From assembly GCA_030591305.1 (NCBI GenBank), contig JAUVBI010000048.1, positions 1-15,574 of the forward strand: 15,574 bases of DNA. The letters run 5' to 3'. Both the position numbers and the translations under genes were made by a program. Source of the stretch: Pseudomonadota bacterium (GTDB lineage: Bacteria > Pseudomonadota > Gammaproteobacteria > Pseudomonadales > Halieaceae). The notes beneath the pieces are model-generated. The model was not told the DNA's origin. It worked only from the letters and a program-made list of their open reading frames with translations, and ran no database searches. Positions 7,796 through 15,101 of the stretch are shown here, piece by piece (positions within the stretch are counted from its first letter, which is position 1; every line of letters starts with the position of its first letter).

Positions 7796-8646
7796 TGGTG
7801 AATATCATCAAGGCGAGAGGCCTGGCCAAATCCTTTGGCGATATCAAGGCGATAGATGGGATCGACTTCGAGTTGAAAGCGGGCTCGGTTCTAGGGCTTA
7901 TTGGCCCCAACGGCGCCGGCAAAACCACATTGTTACGCACACTATTGGGCCTCAGTGAATACCATGGGGAACTGGAAGTGTTGGGTAAGAGCCCCCGCTC
8001 CAACAGGTCGGCACTGATGGAGGAAGTCTGTTTTATCGCCGACACGGCAGTACTTCCCAAGTGGATGAACGTAAAGCAACTGCTTGATTATGTCGCGGGT
8101 ATTCACCCCCGCTTCAACCGTGAACAGGCCGAAGCTTTTCTTTCAGCCACCGAGGTCAAGTTGTCGCGCAAGGTCAGGAATTTATCAAAGGGTATGACCG
8201 TGCAACTGCACCTCGCCCTGGTGATGGCGATTGATGCCAAGTTGTTAATTCTGGATGAGCCGACTCTGGGTCTGGATATACTGTTCCGCAAACGTTTTTT
8301 TGAGCAGCTGTTGAATGATTACTTTGACGGAGAGAGAACCATTATTATTTCCACCCATCAAATTGAGGAAGTACAAAATATCCTCACAGATGTGACGTTT
8401 ATGGACAAGGGCAAGCTGGTGTTGCAGAAATCCATGTTGGCCATAGAGGACGAGTACGTAGAGCTACACGTTGTTGGAGAGGCGGTGGCGAAGGCCGAGG
8501 CAATACCTCATGTCGGCACGCGAAGTATTCTGGGAGGCAAGGCCATTATTTATGAGGGGATTGAGCGAGAGCTTCTTGAAACCCTGGGAACACTGCGTAC
8601 ACCATCGGTGTCTGACTTGTTTGTCGCCACGGTAGGAGGAGCATAG
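7795..8646 (+). CDS. ABC transporter ATP-binding protein (YtrB/BcrA-like)
   Basis: This 283-residue nucleotide-binding domain is followed by a short C-terminal region. Walker A is GPNGAGKT (37-44), the ABC signature is the variant LSKGM (130-134), Walker B is LLILDEP (150-156), a D-loop GLD follows, and the H-loop histidine is H188 (STHQIEEV). At the Q-loop, where most members have a Pro-Gln, this protein reads FIADTAVLP (80-88), so the usual glutamine appears replaced by Ala/Asp. The protein should energise the permease encoded two bases downstream. It is coupled to the GntR gene by a one-base stop/start overlap with a G-rich ribosome binding site. This class often handles peptides, antibiotics or lipid-like molecules at the envelope; the substrate cannot be read from sequence. 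Confidence 0.93.
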   Translation: MVNIIKARGLAKSFGDIKAIDGIDFELKAGSVLGLIGPNGAGKTTLLRTLLGLSEYHGELEVLGKSPRSNRSALMEEVCFIADTAVLPKWMNVKQLLDYVAGIHPRFNREQAEAFLSATEVKLSRKVRNLSKGMTVQLHLALVMAIDAKLLILDEPTLGLDILFRKRFFEQLLNDYFDGERTIIISTHQIEEVQNILTDVTFMDKGKLVLQKSMLAIEDEYVELHVVGEAVAKAEAIPHVGTRSILGGKAIIYEGIERELLETLGTLRTPSVSDLFVATVGGA

Positions 8647-8648
8647 AC

Positions 8649-9692
8649 ATGGCCAATTCACAATCAAATCGTGTGTTCACTCTGCTGCAGCGAGAAATTC
8701 AGGAGAATAAAAACTCCCTGCTCTGGGCACCTATTGCAATTGCTGTGGGTCTTTCTCTGGTCATGTTGGTCAGTGTTTTGCTGGCCAACCGGGTGACCAT
8801 TATGGGGGATGCCATGATGCAGGTGCTGCTGGATGAGGGCAGTGCCAGCGGAATGAATATCACCATTCAAATAGATGACAACGGTAATCAGGAGGTGCAA
8901 ACCTGGACTATTGAGGAAAGTGAGGGTGGCGTTTCAGAGGAAGATTGGAATTTTTCCAGGGAGTGGACCTTCGAGCCCAAGTCTGGCCGAGACAGATCGA
9001 ATGAACTCGATGAGCAATTTGAAAGCTTGAACCCGATGCTGAATATGCTGCACAACGTGCTGATTCTGGTGCTGATTCTGGTTGTCATAAACTATTTGAT
9101 GAACTCGCTTTACCAGGACAGGAAAGACCGCAGTATCCTGTTCTGGAAGTCCATGCCGGTTTCCGAGTGGGAGGAAGTACTGTCCAAACTGCTTGTCGCC
9201 ATGATTGTTGTGCCGGTGATTTATATCGCGGCCTCGATATTGACGCAGTTGGCGACCATATTGTTGGCGATGCTGATGGTGGTTCGAATGGACATGGACC
9301 CTTTTCAGTTGATACTCGGCCACATTGAGTTCGGTTCTTTGTTCTTTAACCAGATTGGCGGCTGGATACTATCTGCTGCGTGGATGGCTCCATTTTTTGC
9401 CTGGCTATTGCTGGCCTCTGCAGCGGCAAAGCGCTCGCCTTTTATGCTGGCCTTTGCACCGGTAATTGCAGTGGTTGCCATAGAGGAAATATTTCTGGGC
9501 ACTGAGTATATGGGAGGCCTGATTGGTCCTCACCTGCCGCACTATGTCGATGAGGGCGAGGCCGTAGGGTTTTACCTGTATGGCCCGGACTGGTCTGCAA
9601 TCAACTACCCCCATTTAATAGGTGGTTTGGTATTTGCCGGTATTGCGCTGTGGGGTGCAGTTTACCTACGGCGCTACCGCTTTGAAATTTAA
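8649..9692 (+). CDS. ABC-2-type transporter permease with a large acidic extracytoplasmic loop
   Basis: This 347-residue membrane protein starts two bases after the ATPase, with a strong AGGAGGA Shine-Dalgarno at 8634-8640. Likely membrane helices are at about 26-46, 135-155, 181-210 (one long or two short), 236-258, 264-284 and 322-341. Between the first two lies a segment of about 88 residues (47-134), rich in Asp and Glu and probably periplasmic. The cytoplasmic segment after helix 2 (YQDRKDRSILFWKSMPVSEWEEVLSK) resembles the coupling region of ABC-2 permeases of the bacitracin or YtrC type. With only one permease gene, a homodimer with two copies of the ATPase is the simplest assembly. 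It is the last gene before a strong terminator. Direction and substrate of transport are not evident. Confidence 0.88.
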   Translation: MANSQSNRVFTLLQREIQENKNSLLWAPIAIAVGLSLVMLVSVLLANRVTIMGDAMMQVLLDEGSASGMNITIQIDDNGNQEVQTWTIEESEGGVSEEDWNFSREWTFEPKSGRDRSNELDEQFESLNPMLNMLHNVLILVLILVVINYLMNSLYQDRKDRSILFWKSMPVSEWEEVLSKLLVAMIVVPVIYIAASILTQLATILLAMLMVVRMDMDPFQLILGHIEFGSLFFNQIGGWILSAAWMAPFFAWLLLASAAAKRSPFMLAFAPVIAVVAIEEIFLGTEYMGGLIGPHLPHYVDEGEAVGFYLYGPDWSAINYPHLIGGLVFAGIALWGAVYLRRYRFEI

Positions 9693-9705
9693 ATAGCCTG
9701 GCATA

Positions 9706-9740
9706 AAAAAGCGGAGGGGCGTGAGCCCGCTCCGCTTTTT
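9706..9740. terminator. Bidirectional rho-independent terminator between convergent genes
   Basis: The stem AAAAAGCGGAG (9706-9716) plus GGGC pairs with GCCC and CTCCGCTTTTT (9730-9740) around a GTGA loop, with a single bulged G at 9729. Both flanks read as A-run/T-run, so it should stop transcription of the ABC operon on the plus strand and of the reductase gene on the minus strand. Confidence 0.93.
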
Positions 9741-9760
9741 GTTACAGAGTGGGGCACTTT

Positions 9761-11746
9761 CTAGAAATGCACCCCCTTCATCAGGGCTGCAATGGCCACC
9801 TGCTCGCTTGAGGCTTCCACCTTCTCCGTCTTTTTATCCCCCCGTGCCGCGGCGGAATCGTTAAACATCTGGAATACAGTGCTCATAACGACTTCCGAAA
9901 GCTTGGGTGCAACGGCGGTCATCACTTGTAAAAATACGCCCAGACGAGTGGCGATGCGCTTGGGCTTTTTAATCACCGCCTCAGCTACCATTTCTGCCGC
10001 CTCGTCCGGGCCGATGATGGGCATGGAGTCGTAGACCGAGGTTGCGCTGATCATGGGTGTTCTCACCAGCGGCATATTGATTGTGGTGAAGCGGATATTG
10101 CGGTCAGAAAACTCTACCGCCGCAGCACGGGTCCAGGCATCCAGTGCTGACTTTGACGCGACATAGGCCGAAAATCTCGGGCTGGGCCCCAGGGCACTGA
10201 TGGATGAAATGTTGATGACTTGACCTTTTCGCGCGGCCAGCATGGAGGGGGCCAGGCCCATAATCAGGCGAATAGCGCCGTAGTAGTTGATTTGCATGGT
10301 GCGTTCAAAGTCATGAAAACGGTCAAAGGAATACTCCAGTGAGCGCCTGATAGAGCGCCCGGCATTGTTGACCAGAATGTCGACAAAACCATTGTCTTTC
10401 AGGACGTCAGCGACCAGCCTGTCGCAGTCTTCCAGATCGGAAACATCGGCCTGGTAGATAGAACATTTCCCACCTAATTCAGTTATTTCAGCGGCGGTCT
10501 CTTCCAGTTTGTCGGCGGAGCGTGCGACCAGTAAAACGTGGGCGCCGGCACCGGCGAGACGCATGGCGCTGGCCTTGCCTATTCCCGAGGAGGCACCGGT
10601 AATAAGGACAACCTTATCTTTTACATTACCTTCAAGCGAGTGGTCTACAAACAGGTCGGGGTCCAGGTTGCGCTCCCAGTAATCCCAGACAACCGGTGCG
10701 TAGTCCTGCAGGGAGGGGACGCTAATACCACTGCCTTTAAGGGCTCTTTCGGTGTCGCGGTTGTCGTAGCGTGTGGGGTAATTGATAAACAGATTCACCG
10801 ATTCGGGTAGACCCATATCGTCGTAGATGGTTTTTATGATGCGCTTGACCGGTGCCAGTCCGGCAATAGTGTCCCGCACAACTCTGGGAATAAAGCCAAA
10901 CATCCGTGTATCCAGACGCATGCTGAATTGTGGTGTATGGCCGGCCTCGGCGAAGATATTGATCAGCTTGCCCATGCTGTAATGCTCGGGGTCTGTCAGG
11001 TGGAAACAGCTGCCATCGAGGTTTTCAAGATGAACGATATGATCCATGGCATCGACCACATAGTCCACGGGTACCACATTGAACTTGCCGCCCTCTATGC
11101 CAATCAGCGGCACCCAGGGGGGCAGGGCTTTGCGTAGCTTTTGCAGAGTTTTGAAGAAGTAATAGGCACCGTCAATTTTGTCAATTTCTCCGGTCTTTGA
11201 ATGGCCCATAACCATTCCTGGTCGATAGATGCGCCAGGGTACTTCACATTCTCTGCGCACAATACCCTCGGATTCATGCTTGGTGGCGAAGTAGGGGTGA
11301 TCGTAGTTCTCGGCCTCCTCGAACATGTCCTCCCGGAAGGTGCCCTTATACAGTCCGCCGGCGGCGATGGAACTGACATGTTGGAAGCACCCGGCATCCA
11401 GGGCCTTGGCCAGCCTGATGGCGTTGCGGGTACCGTCGATATTGGTGGTCGACTGGGCCTCGGCACTGGCCCCAATGTCGTACACTGCGGCAAAGTGGCA
11501 AAAATGGGTGATTTTACCCTTGAGGGAATTAATGATTTTGTCATCCAGACCCAGCAAACTCTGGGTTAGGTCTCCGCTAACAGCTTTCAAACGGTCGCTG
11601 CCTTCTCCAAACCGTTCCTGTAGTGCCTCGAACTTGTGCTCTGAGCCAGGGCGGGTTAGCACATAGATATCACCGTCTCGCTCCTTGAGCTTGTCTATGA
11701 AAAATCGGCCAATAAAGCCTGTGCCGCCGGTGATGAAATATGCCAT
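9761..11746 (-). CDS. Two-domain SDR fatty acyl-CoA reductase (alcohol-forming type)
   Basis: This 661-residue protein joins two Rossmann-fold dehydrogenase domains. The N-terminal extended SDR (NAD_binding_4-like, residues 1 to about 360) has the dinucleotide motif TGGTGFIG (6-13), the HVSS serine near 125 and the catalytic YFATK (Y152, K156). The C-terminal classical SDR (about 375-620) has TGASSGIG (383-390), NNAG (460-463), the serine stretch ISSIS and YVASK (Y528, K532). Both active sites look intact. Length and layout match, from memory, the Marinobacter reductase that takes fatty acyl-CoA to fatty alcohol in two NADPH steps, and mycobacterial AcrA1-like proteins. The C-terminal half resembles Acr1, which makes the aldehyde. 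The start codon (complement of 11744-11746) has GGAG at 11754-11757 as Shine-Dalgarno. It is divergent from isocitrate lyase. The product may feed wax-ester synthesis, but no wax synthase gene is in view. Confidence 0.85.
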   Translation of the reverse strand: MAYFITGGTGFIGRFFIDKLKERDGDIYVLTRPGSEHKFEALQERFGEGSDRLKAVSGDLTQSLLGLDDKIINSLKGKITHFCHFAAVYDIGASAEAQSTTNIDGTRNAIRLAKALDAGCFQHVSSIAAGGLYKGTFREDMFEEAENYDHPYFATKHESEGIVRRECEVPWRIYRPGMVMGHSKTGEIDKIDGAYYFFKTLQKLRKALPPWVPLIGIEGGKFNVVPVDYVVDAMDHIVHLENLDGSCFHLTDPEHYSMGKLINIFAEAGHTPQFSMRLDTRMFGFIPRVVRDTIAGLAPVKRIIKTIYDDMGLPESVNLFINYPTRYDNRDTERALKGSGISVPSLQDYAPVVWDYWERNLDPDLFVDHSLEGNVKDKVVLITGASSGIGKASAMRLAGAGAHVLLVARSADKLEETAAEITELGGKCSIYQADVSDLEDCDRLVADVLKDNGFVDILVNNAGRSIRRSLEYSFDRFHDFERTMQINYYGAIRLIMGLAPSMLAARKGQVINISSISALGPSPRFSAYVASKSALDAWTRAAAVEFSDRNIRFTTINMPLVRTPMISATSVYDSMPIIGPDEAAEMVAEAVIKKPKRIATRLGVFLQVMTAVAPKLSEVVMSTVFQMFNDSAAARGDKKTEKVEASSEQVAIAALMKGVHF

Positions 11747-11776
11747 GTAAGTGCTCCAGTAGGGTTTTGTTGACGC

Positions 11777-11788
11777 TAGCGTACGCTA
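11777..11788. promoter_or_regulatory. 12-bp palindrome upstream of the acyl-CoA reductase, candidate TetR-type operator
   Basis: TAGCGTACGCTA is a perfect palindrome. It overlaps a second one, ACGCTAGCGT at 11773-11782, and is flanked by TTGTT (11767-11771) on the left and ACAA (11789-11792) on the right. It sits 31-42 bases before the reductase start codon, next to a possible minus-strand -10 (TATTGT, complement of 11789-11794). Position and symmetry suggest a repressor site; which protein binds is unknown and no TetR gene lies in the window. Confidence 0.6.
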
Positions 11789-11831
11789 ACAATAGCAGTT
11801 CCGTAGATTTTGTCTCATAAAAACACACTTA

Positions 11832-11865
11832 ATTCATAATATGAATAGTAGGGATATATACTATT
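11832..11865 (+). promoter_or_regulatory. Candidate isocitrate lyase promoter with two AT-rich inverted repeats
   Basis: A possible promoter reads TTCATA (11833-11838), 18 bases, TATACT (11857-11862). It is framed by two inverted repeats: ATTCATA-A-TATGAAT (11832-11846) and AATAGTA-N8-TACTATT (11844-11850 and 11859-11865). The second one covers the -10. This would allow carbon-source-dependent control of the glyoxylate bypass. Elements were read by eye and the -35 is weak; AT-rich DNA gives such repeats easily. Confidence 0.35.
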
Positions 11866-11944
11866 GATTTCATTTATAGTGCTTGGGTCACTAAGATACG
11901 CAGCACGTCACCCAACTACCGTATTGAAAACCAGAGGTATTACC

Positions 11945-13543
11945 ATGTCAAACTACAAACGTGATATAGAGGCTATTACCAGCCTTCGTGCCGAACAGGG
12001 CAGTGCCTGGGGTGCGATCAACCCTGAATACGCCGCCCGCATGAAGGCTCAGAACCGCTTTAAAACAGGGATTGAAATCGCAAAATACACGGCCGGTATC
12101 ATGCGCCAGGATATGGCTGAGTATGATGCTGATTCCTCCCAGTACACTCAGTCACTGGGCTGTTGGCACGGCTTTATTGGTCAACAGAAGATGTTGGCGA
12201 TTAAGAAACACCACGGCACGACCAGCAAGCGCTACCTCTACCTGTCAGGCTGGATGATTGCGGCACTGCGCTCTGAGTTTGGCCCTCTGCCAGACCAGTC
12301 TATGCACGAGAAAACATCGGTTCCCGCGCTGATTGAAGAACTGTACACATTCTTGCGCCAGGCTGATGCCAGGGAAATGGGTCACCTGTTTCACGACCTC
12401 GACGATGCGAAGGCAGCGGGTGATGCGGCAGCGGAGCAGGCAGCATTAGATGCCATCGACAACTATGAGACCCACATTGTACCCATTATTGCCGATATCG
12501 ATGCCGGCTTTGGTAATGAAGAAGCCACCTATTTGCTTGCCAAGCGCATGATTGAAGCGGGTGCCTGTGCCATCCAGATCGAGAACCAGGTTTCAGATGC
12601 TAAGCAGTGTGGTCACCAGGACGGCAAAGTAACGGTTCCCCACGAGGACTTCCTTGCCAAGATCAATGCAATTCGTTATGCATTTCTTGAGCTGGGTGTA
12701 GACGACGGTATCATTGTTGCGCGCACCGACTCTCTGGGTGCTGGCCTGACCCAGAAAATTCCGGTGTCCACAGACGCGGGTGATCTGGCCCACAAGTACA
12801 ATGCCTTTTTGGAGACTACTGTTGTTGAGTCCGCTGAGGACGTTAATGAGGGCGATGTGATCATCAAGCAGGACGGTAAGCTGGTCAAGCCTGTGCGCCT
12901 TCCCAACGGTTTGTACAAGTTCAAGGCGGATACCGGTATCGACCGCTGCGTGCTGGACTGCATAACCAGCCTGCAAAACGGCGCTGACCTGCTGTGGATC
13001 GAAACAGAAAAGCCCCACGTTCGCCAAATCGGTGACATGGTAGGTGCCATTCGCAAGACTATCCCCAATGCGAAACTGGTTTACAACAACTCACCTTCCT
13101 TTAATTGGACCCTGAACTTCCGCCAGCAGGTATTTGATGCCTGGTCTGAAGAGGGCAAGGACGTGTCTGCCTATGATCGTGATGCACTGATGAGTGTGGA
13201 TTATGACGAGACAGAGCTGGCGGTAGCTGCCGATGACAAAATTCAGTCATTCCAGTCTGACGCGGCCAGGGAAGCAGGAATCTTCCACCATCTGATTACC
13301 CTGCCAACCTACCACACGGCAGCACTGTCTACCGACAACCTGGCCAAGGGGTACTTTGGTGCAGAGGGAATGCTGGCCTACGTGAAAGGTGTGCAGCGCA
13401 AGGAGCTTCGCGAGGGCATTGCCTGTGTTAAGCACCAGGATATGGCTGGCTCAAATATGGGCGATGACCACAAGGAGTACTTCTCCGGCGATCAGGCCCT
13501 GAAGGCATCTGGTGAAGACAACACAATGAACCAGTTTGGCTAA
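11945..13543 (+). CDS. aceA: Isocitrate lyase (long, about 531-residue class), glyoxylate bypass
   Basis: Isocitrate lyase splits isocitrate into succinate and glyoxylate. With malate synthase, not seen here, it allows growth on acetate or fatty acids. From the ATG at 11945 the protein has 532 residues, the length of the Pseudomonas aeruginosa-type enzyme and unlike the roughly 434 of E. coli AceA. The active-site loop is KQCGH (220-224, catalytic C222), the variant typical of this class in place of KKCGH. Mg/substrate motifs IIADIDAGFGN (181-191) and IENQ (212-215) are present, as is the C-terminal NNSPSFNW stretch. The frame is open upstream to 11864, but those 27 residues overlap the promoter region. 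AGAGG before the 11945 ATG is a good ribosome binding site, and the MSNYKRDI start fits the family. A strong terminator follows. Confidence 0.96.
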   Translation: MSNYKRDIEAITSLRAEQGSAWGAINPEYAARMKAQNRFKTGIEIAKYTAGIMRQDMAEYDADSSQYTQSLGCWHGFIGQQKMLAIKKHHGTTSKRYLYLSGWMIAALRSEFGPLPDQSMHEKTSVPALIEELYTFLRQADAREMGHLFHDLDDAKAAGDAAAEQAALDAIDNYETHIVPIIADIDAGFGNEEATYLLAKRMIEAGACAIQIENQVSDAKQCGHQDGKVTVPHEDFLAKINAIRYAFLELGVDDGIIVARTDSLGAGLTQKIPVSTDAGDLAHKYNAFLETTVVESAEDVNEGDVIIKQDGKLVKPVRLPNGLYKFKADTGIDRCVLDCITSLQNGADLLWIETEKPHVRQIGDMVGAIRKTIPNAKLVYNNSPSFNWTLNFRQQVFDAWSEEGKDVSAYDRDALMSVDYDETELAVAADDKIQSFQSDAAREAGIFHHLITLPTYHTAALSTDNLAKGYFGAEGMLAYVKGVQRKELREGIACVKHQDMAGSNMGDDHKEYFSGDQALKASGEDNTMNQFG

Positions 13544-13563
13544 ACAGTGGTAAGAAATATGAG

Positions 13564-13593
13564 GGGGTGGATGAAAAATCCACCCCTTTTTTT
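13564..13593 (+). terminator. Rho-independent terminator after isocitrate lyase
   Basis: The perfect 9-bp stem GGGGTGGAT (13564-13572) pairs with ATCCACCCC (13578-13586) around a GAAAA loop and is followed by seven T. It begins 20 bases after the stop codon and isolates the lyase from nhaD. Confidence 0.95.
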
Positions 13594-13689
13594 ATGTGCG
13601 GCCTGTATAGTAGGTATACATGGCGAGTTGGGCTGCCGTGCTCACAAGATCTGGTCAGCTACCATCAATCAACGAACGTGACTAAAAAG

Positions 13690-15081
13690 ATGAAATTACT
13701 CGTTTTAATATTCTCCTTGTTTATTTCCAGTGCTGCACTTGCCTCTACCGGGGAGGTTGCACATCTTGATTTGACCAATCACTGGGTTGGTTATGCCGCT
13801 CTTGTCCTGTTCGTACTCGCCTACGTACTGGTGATCATGGAAGAGAAACTGCACCTGCGAAAATCCAAACCGGTTCTTCTGGCCGCGGGTTTGATATGGG
13901 TGTTAATCGCGTTTGCCTATAACAGCACCGGTGATACCCACGCCGCAGAAATTGGGATACGCCATAACTTCCTCGAATACGCTGAGTTGTTTTTCTTTCT
14001 GCTGGTGGCAATGACCTATATTAACGCCATGCTGGAGCGCGGTGTTTTTGACACCTTGCGCGACTGGCTGGTGCTCAAGGGCTTTAGTTACCGGACACTG
14101 TTCTGGCTTACCGGCATTCTGGCCTTTTTTATCTCACCCATTGCCGACAACCTCACCACGGCCCTGATTATGTGCGCGGTGATATTGGCAGTAGGTGTGG
14201 ATCAGCCCAAGTTTGTTGCGATAGGTTGCGTAAACATTGTAGTCGCTGCCAACGCCGGTGGCGCTTTCAGTCCCTTTGGCGATATCACTACGCTGATGGT
14301 GTGGCAAAAAGGTATTCTTGAGTTTTCTGTTTTCTTCAAACTGTTTATCCCGTCGGTGGTCAACTTTGTTATCCCGGCTCTTATTATGCAGTTTGCACTG
14401 CCCACCGGCCGTCCGGAAAAAACCGAGGGAGAGTTGGCCAGGATGAAGCCCGGTGGAATAGCTATCGTGGTGCTTTTCCTGGCGACCATTGTTACCGCTG
14501 TCAGCTTTCACAACTTCCTGCATCTACCGCCCGTATTTGGCATGATGACCGGCCTGGCCTATTTGAAGTTCTTCGGTTACTACTTGCGCAGAAAGGGTAA
14601 TATCGAGATAGATACATCGGATATGCCCACGGGCAATATAATCGAAGACGATTTCGACATCTTCGACAAAATTGCCAAGGCCGAGTGGGATACCCTGTTC
14701 TTCTTTTACGGTGTCATTCTGGCGGTGGGCGGCCTGGGTTTTATCGGCTATCTGGGGATGACCTCCGAATTTATGTACGGTGAGTTGGGTGCTACCAATG
14801 CCAATATTCTGGTGGGAGTGCTGTCGGCCATTGTCGATAACATACCCGTGATGTTCGCGGTGCTGACCATGAATCCGGAAATGGGGCAGACGCAGTGGTT
14901 GCTGGTAACCCTGACCGCAGGTGTGGGTGGCAGCTTGCTCTCGATCGGTTCAGCTGCCGGCGTGGCACTGATGGGGCAGGCGAGAGGGCAATACACCTTC
15001 TTTGGTCACTTGAAATGGACCCCCGTTATTGCCTTGGGCTATGCTGCCAGTATCTGGGTACATCTGTTGATTAATGGCTGA
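13690..15081 (+). CDS. nhaD: NhaD-type Na+(Li+)/H+ antiporter
   Basis: NhaD exchanges cytoplasmic Na+ or Li+ for protons across the inner membrane and belongs to the ion transporter (IT) superfamily; it is common in marine and halophilic gammaproteobacteria. From the ATG at 13690 the protein has 463 residues. It starts with a signal-like segment (cleavable after ALA, position 18) and has about a dozen hydrophobic helices. Conserved loops are visible: ISPIADNLTTA (148-158), NAGGAFSPFGDITT (188-201), SAIVDNIP (379-386) and GSLLSIGSAAG (414-424). The paired DN motifs carry acidic residues expected in ion binding. The frame is open to 13567, but that start lies inside the terminator hairpin. The chosen ATG has only a weak ribosome binding site, so a GTG at 13678 remains possible. 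The 96-base leader has a possible -10 (TATAGT, 13606-13611) without a convincing -35. Confidence 0.93.
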   Translation: MKLLVLIFSLFISSAALASTGEVAHLDLTNHWVGYAALVLFVLAYVLVIMEEKLHLRKSKPVLLAAGLIWVLIAFAYNSTGDTHAAEIGIRHNFLEYAELFFFLLVAMTYINAMLERGVFDTLRDWLVLKGFSYRTLFWLTGILAFFISPIADNLTTALIMCAVILAVGVDQPKFVAIGCVNIVVAANAGGAFSPFGDITTLMVWQKGILEFSVFFKLFIPSVVNFVIPALIMQFALPTGRPEKTEGELARMKPGGIAIVVLFLATIVTAVSFHNFLHLPPVFGMMTGLAYLKFFGYYLRRKGNIEIDTSDMPTGNIIEDDFDIFDKIAKAEWDTLFFFYGVILAVGGLGFIGYLGMTSEFMYGELGATNANILVGVLSAIVDNIPVMFAVLTMNPEMGQTQWLLVTLTAGVGGSLLSIGSAAGVALMGQARGQYTFFGHLKWTPVIALGYAASIWVHLLING

Positions 15082-15101
15082 CAGTAACGGGGGGAGTAGC
15101 G

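Noticed and set aside
11104..11666. Open frames of over 100 codons within the acyl-CoA reductase region in other frames
   Set aside because: They lack recognisable domains and sit inside a gene with two intact SDR domains. They are explained by its GC-rich third positions.
11864..11944. N-terminally extended isocitrate lyase starting at 11864
   Set aside because: The extension overlaps the likely promoter, has no ribosome binding site, and the 11945 start with AGAGG gives the family-standard 532 residues.
13567..13689. Extended NhaD start and a possible sodium-responsive leader RNA
   Set aside because: The extended start lies in the terminator hairpin. In the 96-base leader I found no riboswitch-like conserved structure, only a 5-bp GTATA/TATAC repeat.
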